NCBI GenBank assembly: GCA_012719315.1
Contig: JAAYAP010000013.1
Span: forward strand, 1-22,999
Source of the DNA: Methanobacteriota archaeon
GTDB lineage: Archaea; Thermoplasmatota; Thermoplasmata; Methanomassiliicoccales; Methanomethylophilaceae
DNA: 22,999 bases
Reading direction: 5' to 3'
In this document: positions 1-6,586 of the stretch, in pieces
Layout of the letters: every line of letters begins with the position of its first letter
Numbering within the stretch: position 1 is the first letter of the stretch
Program-made: the position numbers and the translations under genes
Notes under the pieces: generated by a model
The model's database searches: none
Told to the model about the DNA's origin: nothing
What the model saw: only the letters and a program-made list of their open reading frames with translations

Positions 1-36
1 GCCCCGTCCGTACGCGGACGTGTCACGAGGGGAATG

Positions 37-58
37 AAAAAAAGGGGGCATGGCCCCC
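37..58 (-). terminator. Intrinsic-type terminator of htpG
   Basis: Read on the minus strand just after the htpG stop, a 6-bp G/C stem (GGGGGC / GCCCCC) with a CAT loop is followed directly by seven T residues. This hairpin plus T-tract is the form of a factor-independent terminator, and archaeal RNA polymerase also stops at U-tracts. A second short hairpin, CGTCCG-TACG-CGGACG, lies further on at 5-20. Confidence 0.75.
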
Positions 59-62
59 GTTC

Positions 63-1970
63 TCAGAACAGCCCGAGCACCCTGTCGGAGTAGCCGACCG
101 CGTCCTCCAGCGGCAGGCCGGCGACGATGACCGCCTGGTCGTAGAGGATTCGCGAGAGCTTGCCCGCCCGCTCCCGGTCGTCGGCGAAGGCCTGCGCCAG
201 CGCGGCGACGGCAGGATGGTCGGCGTTCAGCTCGAGCACCCGGTCGGCCTTGATCTCCCGCTCCTCGGCCCCGGGGGCGTTCATGAAGTACTTCTCCATC
301 TCGATGCTGATCTGCCCTTCCGAGGTCAGGAGCACGGCGTGGCTCCTGAGCTTGCGCGACAGCCTCACCGCGCCGACGCGGTCGCCGAGCGTCTCCTTGA
401 CGAAATCCAGCAGCTCCCTGAACTCCTCCGTCCTGGCATCCGCCTCCTTCTTCTCGTCTTCGGACTCGAGGCCGAGGTCGTCGGTGGTGATGTTGCAGAG
501 CTCCTTGCCGCCGTATTCCCGGATGGTGTTCATGACGAACTCGTGCACATCCTCGGTCAGGCACAGGAAATCGTACCCGCGTTCGGTCAGGGGCTCGGTC
601 TGCGGGAGCGTCTTCGCCGACTCGTAGGTCTCGGCGGACACGTAGTAGATGCGGTCCTGCCCCTCGGGCATCGCCGCGACATGGTCGGCGAACGAGACCA
701 TCTTCCCGGTCGCGGCCGATCTGAACAGCAGCAGGCCCTCGAGCATGTCCTTGTGCCTGCCGTACTCCTCGACCACGCCATACTCTAACTGGCGTCCGAA
801 GCCTCTGTAGAACCGTTCGTACGTCTCGCGGTCGTCCTTCATCAGACGCTCGAGCTCCGCCTTCACCTTCTTGGTGAGATTCGCTCCCACGGACCTGAGC
901 TGACGGTCGTGCTGCAGCACCTCCCGCGAGATGTTCAGCGAGAAGTCCGGCGAATCGACGACACCCCTGACGAACCTGAAGAAGAACGGCAGCAGGTCCT
1001 CGCATCTCTCCATGATCATGACGCCGTTCGAGTAGAGCTGCAACCCCGGCCGGAAGTCGCGGGTGTAGAAATCGTAGGGTGCGCGTCCGGGGATGAACAG
1101 CATCGCCTTGTAGCTGATGGCGCCCTCGGCATCGGCGCGGATGACCGCCACGGGATCCTCGAAATCATGGAACCGCGTCTTGTAGAACTCGGCGCACTCC
1201 GCGTCGGTGACCTCCGCTTTGCCCTTCTTCCACACGGGCACCATGCTGTTGAGCACCTTGTCCTCCGACGAGGTCACGTACTCCTTCTCGGGCTCGCCGT
1301 CCTCGCCCGTCTCCCCGGTCTCGACGTAACGGCCGGTCTCGACCTCCATGCGGATGGGCCAGCGGATGTAGTCGGAATACTTCTTGATCAGGTCTTCGAT
1401 CTCGTACCGATCGAGGAACCTGCTGAAATCGTCGTCCTCGACATCCTCCCGGATGTGCATGATCACGTCCGTGCCGACGGTCTCGCGCACGGACGGCTTG
1501 AGGGAATAGGTCTCCTTGCCGTCGCTCTCCCATGCGTGGGCCTCGTCGCTGCCGAACGCCCTCGATACGACGGTGACTCTGTCGGAGACCATGAATGCCG
1601 AATAGAAGCCGACTCCGAACCGGCCGATGATGCCGGAATCGGCATCGTCGTCGAGCTGCTCTTTGAAGCCCAGGGATCCGCTGTGGGCGATGACGCCGAG
1701 GTTCTTGTCCATCTCGTCCCGGGTCATGCCGATGCCGTTGTCCGACACGGTGATCGTGCGCGCTTCGTCGTCGACCGCGATCCGGATGCCGAGTTCCGCG
1801 GGCACGATCCCCGATGCGGGGTCGGTCAGAGCCTTGTAATTGAGTTTATCGATCGCATCCGACGCATTCGAGACGATCTCGCGCAGGAAGATCTCGCGAT
1901 GCGTGTATATCGAATTGATCATGATGTTCAAGAGCCGTTTCGATTCAGTCTTAAACCGTCTTCTCGACAT
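63..1970 (-). CDS. htpG: Molecular chaperone HtpG (Hsp90 family)
   Basis: ATP-dependent cytosolic chaperone of the GHKL ATPase superfamily that works as a dimer on late folding intermediates. The 635-residue product has the usual bacterial HtpG length. Visible motifs are the N-terminal block FLREIVSNASDAIDKL, then DNGIGM and GRFGVGFYSAFM of the ATP pocket, and SREVLQ in the middle domain. The open frame extends to a TTG at 2000, but I place the start at the ATG ending at 1970. It has GAGGAG about nine bases upstream, and the TATA box at 2021-2030 puts transcription start near 2000, so the longer form would not be fully transcribed. The gene stands alone with its own promoter and terminator. 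HtpG is common in bacteria and patchy in archaea, so ancient transfer from bacteria is likely (inference). Confidence 0.95.
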   Translation of the reverse strand: MSRRRFKTESKRLLNIMINSIYTHREIFLREIVSNASDAIDKLNYKALTDPASGIVPAELGIRIAVDDEARTITVSDNGIGMTRDEMDKNLGVIAHSGSLGFKEQLDDDADSGIIGRFGVGFYSAFMVSDRVTVVSRAFGSDEAHAWESDGKETYSLKPSVRETVGTDVIMHIREDVEDDDFSRFLDRYEIEDLIKKYSDYIRWPIRMEVETGRYVETGETGEDGEPEKEYVTSSEDKVLNSMVPVWKKGKAEVTDAECAEFYKTRFHDFEDPVAVIRADAEGAISYKAMLFIPGRAPYDFYTRDFRPGLQLYSNGVMIMERCEDLLPFFFRFVRGVVDSPDFSLNISREVLQHDRQLRSVGANLTKKVKAELERLMKDDRETYERFYRGFGRQLEYGVVEEYGRHKDMLEGLLLFRSAATGKMVSFADHVAAMPEGQDRIYYVSAETYESAKTLPQTEPLTERGYDFLCLTEDVHEFVMNTIREYGGKELCNITTDDLGLESEDEKKEADARTEEFRELLDFVKETLGDRVGAVRLSRKLRSHAVLLTSEGQISIEMEKYFMNAPGAEEREIKADRVLELNADHPAVAALAQAFADDRERAGKLSRILYDQAVIVAGLPLEDAVGYSDRVLGLF

Positions 1971-2020
1971 TTGCCTATACTCCTCGGGTCTGTGACCCAA
2001 GGGGATTCATGGTTTGTTCT

Positions 2021-2030
2021 TCTATATAAG
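2021..2030 (-). promoter_or_regulatory. TATA box of htpG
   Basis: The minus strand reads CTTATATAGA about 26 bases before an expected start near 2000, giving a leader of about 30 nt that carries the Shine-Dalgarno site. The same ten bases occur at the promoter of the rps19e operon (19631-19640). Confidence 0.7.
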
Positions 2031-2110
2031 ATTGACCTAAAAACCGATTCAATCAACGGCGGAACGGCAGGTCATGCGCGAGCCGATGCACTGAACACAG
2101 GGATGATGCC

Positions 2111-2140
2111 GGCCCGCGGGCCCAGCGGCCGGTCCGGCCG
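2111..2140. repeat. Tandem GC palindromes downstream of a small membrane gene
   Basis: GGCCCGCGGGCC (2111-2122) is a perfect 12-base palindrome, and CGGCCGG-T-CCGGCCG (2126-2140) is a second inverted repeat. They sit just after the stop of the 66-residue membrane protein and upstream of the htpG promoter. A transcript-ending or mRNA-stabilising hairpin is the simplest reading. Confidence 0.4.
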
Positions 2141-2147
2141 TCGCGTC

Positions 2148-2348
2148 TCAGATGATCTCGAACGACGACAGGTAGGCGAAAACCGTGACTGCCAGGAATA
2201 TCACCGACATGACGACCATGAACAGGAGCATCCGCTTCTGTTGCCTGTCCTTGTACTTGCGGTACGACTTGAGGTACTCGAAAGTGAAGACGATCATGAG
2301 GATGGTCACGAAAGAGCAGACGAGCGGTGTGATGAAATGTACTTCCAT
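2148..2348 (-). CDS. Small two-helix membrane protein, unknown
   Basis: A 66-residue protein of unknown function. It has two hydrophobic segments, about residues 6-24 and 41-62, separated by a strongly basic stretch (YLKSYRKYKDRQQKR). This predicts a helical hairpin whose connecting loop faces the cytoplasm. I chose the ATG at 2348 over a TTG at 2357 because a TATA-like TTTATAA near 2377-2384 predicts transcription starting near 2354, giving a nearly leaderless message. The neighbouring 86-residue gene upstream has its own promoter. No family is recognised. Confidence 0.6.
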   Translation of the reverse strand: MEVHFITPLVCSFVTILMIVFTFEYLKSYRKYKDRQQKRMLLFMVVMSVIFLAVTVFAYLSSFEII

Positions 2349-2384
2349 GGTCTTCAACCGTGCAACGGGTCGCGACGTTATAAA

Positions 2385-2645
2385 TCATTCGAGGATGGGC
2401 GTGTCGAGCCTGGCGCCTCTGATGAAGTTCACGAAGGTCCGGAGGATGGTCTGGAGGTAGTTGTCGAGGTCCTTCTGCTCGTAGGGCGGGTTCATCTGCT
2501 CCTTGACGAAGCCGATGAGCTCCGTGCTCGAGCATCCCTCGGGGTGGCTCTCGACGAACCCGTTCCAGCTGGTCATGCCGACGCGGAAGCCCATCGTCTC
2601 CTTGAGCTCTTTTATTTCATCGTTGTTGATATGATATGCGTTCAT
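2385..2645 (-). CDS. Hypothetical protein, 86 aa
   Basis: A soluble, mixed-charge 86-residue protein with no family I recognise. It contains a single Cys (in EGCSS) and a predicted helical C-terminal half (DLDNYLQTILRTFVNFIRG). The start is taken as the ATG at 2645 rather than an upstream TTG at 2660. The TATA-like TTAAATA at 2671-2677 is centred 29 bases before this ATG, the spacing of a leaderless archaeal message. It ends 36 bases before the small membrane protein gene on the same strand. Protein-like composition and good promoter spacing make it probably real. Confidence 0.6.
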   Translation of the reverse strand: MNAYHINNDEIKELKETMGFRVGMTSWNGFVESHPEGCSSTELIGFVKEQMNPPYEQKDLDNYLQTILRTFVNFIRGARLDTPILE

Positions 2646-2687
2646 GCTGGTAGAGTGCAATGTTTACCTGTATTTAATGATGCACCA

Positions 2688-2726
2688 CTGCCCGCGGCCC
2701 TCCCGATCCCGCCGTCGCGCGGGCAG
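2688..2726 (-). terminator. Hairpin after the HprK-like gene
   Basis: CTGCCCGCG (2688-2696) and CGCGGGCAG (2718-2726) form a perfect 9-bp stem with a 21-nt GC-rich loop, 15 bases after the stop of the HprK-like gene. There is no T-run directly after it, so it may end or protect the transcript. Confidence 0.45.
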
Positions 2727-2740
2727 GCGGACTGACCGTA

Positions 2741-3709
2741 TCATTTGCCGCCGCTGTCCAGTCCGATGATCTTGCGGATGATCCCCTGAGTCTCCTCCGG
2801 GGTCTTGATCGTGTTGATCATATGGGTCTCGCAGGACCACAGGAATCTCCTGAGGAACGCTTCCCGGATCTTCATCTTGCGTTCGGACCTGACGATCTGG
2901 TGCGGGTTGCACAGATCGTTCTCCATCAGGTATTCCAGGGCCTCCTCGGGCCCCATCGCCCTGTGGGCGACCGCGTCCGTCTCGTCCCTCTTCATCAGCA
3001 TGATGTACCTGATCGCCGTCGTGTTCATCACCGAGTGCTCGCCGGCCACCCATCTGACGTTGGCGATGCCGCGTTTGTTGTCGTCGAACTTGACGTTCTT
3101 GACCAGGGGCCGGTACTCCTCCCAGACATCGCCGATGTCGGCATCGATGTAGCAGTTCTTCTCGGAGCCCGAGGCGAAGGGCCTGCCGCCGCCCAGGGTG
3201 ACGAAGTACCAATCGTCCGAGATCAGATGCGCGTTCTTCGCCCGCAGCAATCCCCAGGACTGGGTGGTCTTGCCGACCTTGGAGGGTGCGATCAGGGTCA
3301 CGCCCACTCCGTCGATGTCGAGCGCCGCTCCGTGCACGGAATAGGTCCTGTGCGCCTCCTCGAGGATGCAGCCCGCGACCCCGAGGGCGATGCTCTTCAC
3401 CCATCCGTAGTATCCGAAGTTGAAGAGGAACGCCGTGTTCGTGTGCGGTTCGAAGAGGACCTTCATCTCCTCCTCGGGGTCGTTGATGCAGAAGAGCCTG
3501 GCGTGGGACCGCGTGTGACCCGACATGTAATAGAAATTGTCGGTCCACATGTCCATGTGCGTCCGGTCGGCAGTGAACAGCTCCACGCAGACGCCGGAGA
3601 TGTCGACTTTGGAGGAGAAGAGGAAGCTGCCGCCGTACTTCTCCCGGAATATGTCGCAATCCTCCTGTTCTATCAGTTCCACCTTGTACCCCATGATATC
3701 AGCCGCCAT
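2741..3709 (-). CDS. HPr-kinase-like P-loop protein
   Basis: A 322-residue protein whose central part resembles the HPr kinase/phosphorylase and PEP-carboxykinase-like P-loop fold. It has a Walker A-type loop, APSKVGKTT (about residues 141-149), preceded by the typical strand HGAALDIDGVGVTLI. LISDDW (about 162-167) follows and matches the DD metal/catalytic site region of this family. The N-terminal 110 residues are not recognised. No phosphotransferase-system gene is visible nearby, so classical HPr phosphorylation is unlikely, and a serine/threonine or small-molecule kinase role is only inference. The ATG at 3709 and the ATG at 3694 are both possible; a TATA-like TTTATTA near 3722-3731 does not decide between them. 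It appears monocistronic. Confidence 0.75.
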   Translation of the reverse strand: MAADIMGYKVELIEQEDCDIFREKYGGSFLFSSKVDISGVCVELFTADRTHMDMWTDNFYYMSGHTRSHARLFCINDPEEEMKVLFEPHTNTAFLFNFGYYGWVKSIALGVAGCILEEAHRTYSVHGAALDIDGVGVTLIAPSKVGKTTQSWGLLRAKNAHLISDDWYFVTLGGGRPFASGSEKNCYIDADIGDVWEEYRPLVKNVKFDDNKRGIANVRWVAGEHSVMNTTAIRYIMLMKRDETDAVAHRAMGPEEALEYLMENDLCNPHQIVRSERKMKIREAFLRRFLWSCETHMINTIKTPEETQGIIRKIIGLDSGGK

Positions 3710-3739
3710 ATCCTCTTAATGATAATAAAGCCATCTTGT

Positions 3740-3754
3740 GCGGGCAGGGCCCGC
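3740..3754 (-). terminator. Short GC hairpin after the HxlR gene
   Basis: GCGGGC-AGG-GCCCGC is a 6-bp inverted repeat starting nine bases beyond the stop of the HxlR regulator. It is placed as a transcript end, although the TATA region of the next gene follows at once. Confidence 0.35.
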
Positions 3755-3762
3755 CGGATCCT

Positions 3763-4146
3763 TCAGTCCCAGTCCCCGGCATCGCCGGCGCGCATATCGT
3801 CGTCCAGCCGCACCATGTTCATGGGCAGGTTTCCCAGAGCCCATTCGGCAAGGGCCGCGAGCGCCGGTGCCAGGGTCATGCCGCGTTCGGTCACCCCGTA
3901 GGTCACGCGCACCGGGGGCTCGGCCGATTCCGTCCTGAAGACGAGGCCGTCCCTCTCCAACTCCCGCAGCTGGTTGGCGAGCACTTTCGAGGAGACCTGC
4001 GGTATCTCCTCCGCAAGCTCCGAGAACCGCATGTCGCCTTTGACGATCAGTTTGCAGAGCACGGTGGGTTTCCACTTGCCTCCGATGATGGACATCGTGG
4101 CGTCCACGGCGCAATCCGTCCGGAATCCGGGTTTCGAATCGGACAT
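3763..4146 (-). CDS. HxlR-family winged-helix transcriptional regulator
   Basis: A 127-residue DNA-binding protein of the HxlR (MarR-like) family, which often senses redox stress or electrophiles. Family features include an N-terminal Cys at position 12 (FRTDCAVD), then the ATMSIIGGKWKPTVLCKL helix block. These are followed by the recognition region RFSELAEEIPQVSSKVLANQLRELERDGLV and the wing with TYGVTERG. A conserved N-terminal Cys is the usual sensor in this family, so C12 is the likely one here. The gene is divergent from the flavoprotein at 4232. CCTTAAAAAGG at 4169-4178 is centred 27 bases before the ATG, so the message is probably leaderless. It likely controls the flavoprotein and perhaps itself through the palindromes in the shared intergenic region. 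Confidence 0.9.
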   Translation of the reverse strand: MSDSKPGFRTDCAVDATMSIIGGKWKPTVLCKLIVKGDMRFSELAEEIPQVSSKVLANQLRELERDGLVFRTESAEPPVRVTYGVTERGMTLAPALAALAEWALGNLPMNMVRLDDDMRAGDAGDWD

Positions 4147-4179
4147 GGTTTTCTATAGGAGGTCTGTCCTTTTTAAGGC

Positions 4180-4222
4180 TTACAACAAAACATATTTATA
4201 GATTTAGTTACCTTTTGTAACT
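4180..4222. promoter_or_regulatory. Divergent promoter with palindromic operator
   Basis: The plus-strand TATA (ATTTATA, 4193-4199) serves the flavoprotein. AGTTAC-CTTTT-GTAACT (4206-4222) is a perfect 6-bp inverted repeat lying between that TATA and the expected transcription start, where a bound repressor would block polymerase. A wider pair, TTACAA (4180-4185) and TTGTAA (4215-4220), brackets the TATA. The adjacent HxlR protein is the obvious candidate binder (inference). Confidence 0.6.
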
Positions 4223-4231
4223 GGTGATCAT

Positions 4232-4777
4232 ATGTCGGTAGTCGCAGTGATATCAAGCCCCCGCAAAGGGGCCAACGGGGACACCGTCGTCAACGCCATG
4301 GCGGAGGCGGCGAGGTCCAACGGCAAGGATGTGAACGTGGTCTATCTGAACCCGATGAAGGACAGGAGAGGCTGTCAGGGATGCAACCAGTGCAAGACCA
4401 AGGGCAGATGCGTCGTCAACGACGATCTCCTGCCGGTGCTGGACGCCATCAGGGAGGCCGAGAGCGTGATCCTCTCCGCACCGGTGTACTTCGGATGCCC
4501 TTGCGCCCAGTACAGGCTCCTGGAGGACAGGTTCTACTCGTTCCTCAACGCCGATTTCAGCTCGAATGTCGCCGCGGGCAAGAAGCTCGCGGTGGTGACC
4601 ACCTGCGGCACCGCCGGCGCCGAGGAGCTCGCGGACAAGATCGAGGGCACCATGGCCAAGCTGTTCGGCTTCAAGCCCGTGGGCAAGCTCGCCGTGGGCG
4701 GGAGCAATCCGCCGGATGCGGCCGCCAACGATGCCGAGCTCATGGCGAAGGCCCGCGAGATCGGATCCAAGCTCTGA
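4232..4777 (+). CDS. NAD(P)H-dependent FMN reductase / iron-sulfur-flavoprotein-like
   Basis: A 181-residue flavodoxin-fold protein. The N-terminal strand and loop VAVISSPRKGANGDTV is the FMN-phosphate-binding site of the NADPH-dependent FMN reductase family. Four cysteines follow at 48, 51, 54 and 60 (CQGCNQC then C), the compact cluster that binds 4Fe-4S in archaeal iron-sulfur flavoproteins. SAPVYFG is the second flavin-contact segment. These proteins move electrons between ferredoxin, flavin and small acceptors, and some reduce O2 or peroxide in anaerobes. The ATG has GGTGATC just upstream. Regulation by the divergent HxlR gene is likely. Exact substrate is unknown. Confidence 0.88.
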   Translation: MSVVAVISSPRKGANGDTVVNAMAEAARSNGKDVNVVYLNPMKDRRGCQGCNQCKTKGRCVVNDDLLPVLDAIREAESVILSAPVYFGCPCAQYRLLEDRFYSFLNADFSSNVAAGKKLAVVTTCGTAGAEELADKIEGTMAKLFGFKPVGKLAVGGSNPPDAAANDAELMAKAREIGSKL

Positions 4778-4789
4778 CCGGGGAATGGA

Positions 4790-4823
4790 CCCGGCCTCCC
4801 GCGGCGATCCCCGGGAGGCCGGG
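4790..4823 (+). terminator. Strong hairpin after the flavoprotein gene
   Basis: CCCGGCCTCCC (4790-4800) and GGGAGGCCGGG (4813-4823) form a perfect 11-bp stem with a 12-nt loop, 12 bases after the stop. No T-run follows. It separates the flavoprotein from the next transcription unit. Confidence 0.5.
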
Positions 4824-4904
4824 CGCGCCTCGCGCACCGCCGGTCCGATCCGGTCTGGTCCGCACAGTGCCAGATGCATCTCCTTTTCATGGGGCGCCCT
4901 GCGT

Positions 4905-4936
4905 AATTTATATTAACGGGTATTTTAATCTATATG
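4905..4936 (+). promoter_or_regulatory. AT-rich promoter of the flavodoxin-DUF1294 pair
   Basis: In a GC-rich setting, AATTTATATTAA (about 4905-4916) and TATTTTAATCTATA (4921-4934) stand out. The first is about 26 bases before 4936, giving a leader of about 14 nt with GGTGGG before the ATG at 4950. Confidence 0.5.
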
Positions 4937-4949
4937 CTTGGGTGGGTAG

Positions 4950-5360
4950 ATGCAACCGACGACGGCGATTATTTATTCTTCAGGCATCGGCGGGAACACC
5001 GGAGATGTCAGCAGGCATGTGGCGGATTCCCTGAAAGCGGATATCTTCGATCTCAAGAAGCAGACGATCATCAACATGAGCGGGTACCGGAGGATCATCT
5101 TCGGCACCGGGCTGCAGATGGGCAAGCCGCCCGGGGCCCTGACCAGATTCCTCGAGGCCAACCGGGAGGGTCTGGCCGGCAAGAAGGTGTCGTTGTTCAT
5201 CACCTGCTCCTGCGACGAAGCCAAAGGCGCCAAGCAATGCGAGGAGGTCTCGCGGCTGCTCGGGATCGACGACGTGGTCTTCTTCAGCAGCAAGAGCGAG
5301 AAGAACGAGCAGGGTTTCGACGTCAAGGTCGACGGCTTCATCGACAGGCGGCGTGAGTGA
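4950..5360 (+). CDS. Flavodoxin-domain protein
   Basis: A 136-residue flavodoxin-like protein. The start TTAIIYSSGIGGNTGDVSRH carries the (S/T)xGxT-type loop that holds FMN phosphate, followed by alternating hydrophobic strands (YRRIIFGTGLQMGKPPGAL, KVSLFITCSCDEAKG). It resembles short flavodoxins and the flavodoxin domain of HemG-type protoporphyrinogen oxidases; which one cannot be decided here. It probably shuttles electrons in the cytosol. Its stop is followed with no gap by the ATG of the DUF1294 gene, so the two are translated together. The start has GGTGGG three bases upstream. Confidence 0.82.
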   Translation: MQPTTAIIYSSGIGGNTGDVSRHVADSLKADIFDLKKQTIINMSGYRRIIFGTGLQMGKPPGALTRFLEANREGLAGKKVSLFITCSCDEAKGAKQCEEVSRLLGIDDVVFFSSKSEKNEQGFDVKVDGFIDRRRE

Positions 5361-5645
5361 ATGGTTCTCGTCGATCCATGGCATGTCCTGATGGCGATCT
5401 ACGTGATCCTGAACATCGCGGCCTTCGCGATGTACGGCATCGATAAGAACCGCGCCGTGAGGGTGGAGCGGCGCATATCCGAGTCGTCGCTGCTGTCCGT
5501 CTCCCTGGTGGGGGCTTTCGGCGCCGCGGCCGGCATGCGCGTCTTCAGGCATAAGACGAGGAAACCGCTTTTCAAGCTCGTGTACCTCTTCCTCGCGCTG
5601 AACATCGCGGTCATCGTCCTGATATCGACCGGACCCATCATCTGA
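5361..5645 (+). CDS. DUF1294 family membrane protein
   Basis: A 94-residue membrane protein with hydrophobic segments at about residues 7-24, 45-58 and 73-92. YGIDKNRAVRVERRISESSLL is the conserved block of DUF1294, with the basic loop RVFRHKTRKPLFKLVYL after it. In bacteria this domain can be fused to a cold-shock domain; here it stands alone. Function is not known. Translation is coupled to the flavodoxin gene, as the ATG follows that gene's TGA directly. Its own TGA lies two bases from the stop of the convergent taw1 gene. Confidence 0.85.
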   Translation: MVLVDPWHVLMAIYVILNIAAFAMYGIDKNRAVRVERRISESSLLSVSLVGAFGAAAGMRVFRHKTRKPLFKLVYLFLALNIAVIVLISTGPII

Positions 5646-5647
5646 TC

Positions 5648-6577
5648 TCAGATACGGGTGACGTCGGTCTCCATGCCTTCGGTGCCCAGGAGCACGACCC
5701 GGCTGTCCGGGCGCTCCTTGATCGGCGTCATGCCGGTCGCCGCTCCCAGCCGTTCCGAGAAATCCCTGATCTCGTCGAACGAGGGCATGTTGGCCTGGCT
5801 GAGCCGTTGCCGCGATCCGCCGACGAACACGTATCCTTTCGGCTCGATCATATCGGGCTCGGCCAGGTTGTCCAAGGCGGCGTACTCGTCGATCCATCCG
5901 AAGTTGAGTCCCTTGACCAGGGTGTGCCTAATCACCGTCCTGGTGTCCAGCGACGGGAACATCTCCAGCGTCCGCATCAGGCGCTGCCATCCGTCGGCGA
6001 TCTTCGGACGGCACACCTCCTTGTACACCTTCTCGTTGGGGGCGGCCACGGTCACGTACAGCTGCTTCGGCAGGGTGTCGAGCGCCTCGATGCGCTCGGG
6101 ATAGGTGCCGTTGGTGACCAGGAAGGTGGTCATCCCGCGGCGATGGCATTCCTCGATGAACCCCGACAGGTACGGGTACGCCGTCGGCTCTCCCGCCAGC
6201 GAGATGGCCACCTGATCGGGGTTGCGGGCCTCCTCGAACATGACGGGATCGCATCTGGAGTCCCCCTTGAAGCCGGAGATGAGCAGCCGCTGCTGCTCGA
6301 TCAGGGCGTCCAGCATCTCCTCCGGCTCCGCCCAGCGGTCCACCTCGAAGTCCTTGCCGAAGACCCTCCAGCAGAACACGCACTGGTGGGTGCACTCGTT
6401 GATCGAAGGGGCCATCTGCAGGCATCTGTGGCTCTTGATGCCGTAGAACTCCTGTTTGTAGCACTGTCTCTCGTGGATCATGCTCTGTTTCATCCAATGG
6501 CAGAGCTTCACGGCCGCATGGTCGTTGTACAGCCGATATTGCTGGCGGATGAGCAGATCGCGGTATGATTCGTCCAT
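5648..6577 (-). CDS. taw1: tRNA 4-demethylwyosine synthase Taw1 (TYW1)
   Basis: Radical-SAM enzyme that condenses pyruvate-derived carbons with N1-methylguanosine-37 of tRNA(Phe) to make the tricyclic 4-demethylwyosine, the first ring-forming step of wyosine synthesis. Cysteines 62, 66 and 69 (CTHQCVFC) are the CxxxCxxC radical-SAM cluster ligands. Cysteines 26, 39 and 52 match the three ligands of the second 4Fe-4S cluster known in archaeal TYW1. SLAGEPTAYP and FLVTNGT are further family blocks. At 309 residues it has the archaeal size and lacks the flavodoxin domain of eukaryotic TYW1. It is the last gene of the minus-strand operon and starts nine bases after the RfcL stop. Confidence 0.95.
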   Translation of the reverse strand: MDESYRDLLIRQQYRLYNDHAAVKLCHWMKQSMIHERQCYKQEFYGIKSHRCLQMAPSINECTHQCVFCWRVFGKDFEVDRWAEPEEMLDALIEQQRLLISGFKGDSRCDPVMFEEARNPDQVAISLAGEPTAYPYLSGFIEECHRRGMTTFLVTNGTYPERIEALDTLPKQLYVTVAAPNEKVYKEVCRPKIADGWQRLMRTLEMFPSLDTRTVIRHTLVKGLNFGWIDEYAALDNLAEPDMIEPKGYVFVGGSRQRLSQANMPSFDEIRDFSERLGAATGMTPIKERPDSRVVLLGTEGMETDVTRI

Positions 6578-6586
6578 ATCCTCACC

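Noticed and set aside
909..2735. Plus-strand 608-codon open frame
   Set aside because: It runs opposite htpG and three other supported genes; the translation is rich in Asp, Val, Arg and His in the pattern typical of GC-rich antisense frames and has no recognisable domain.
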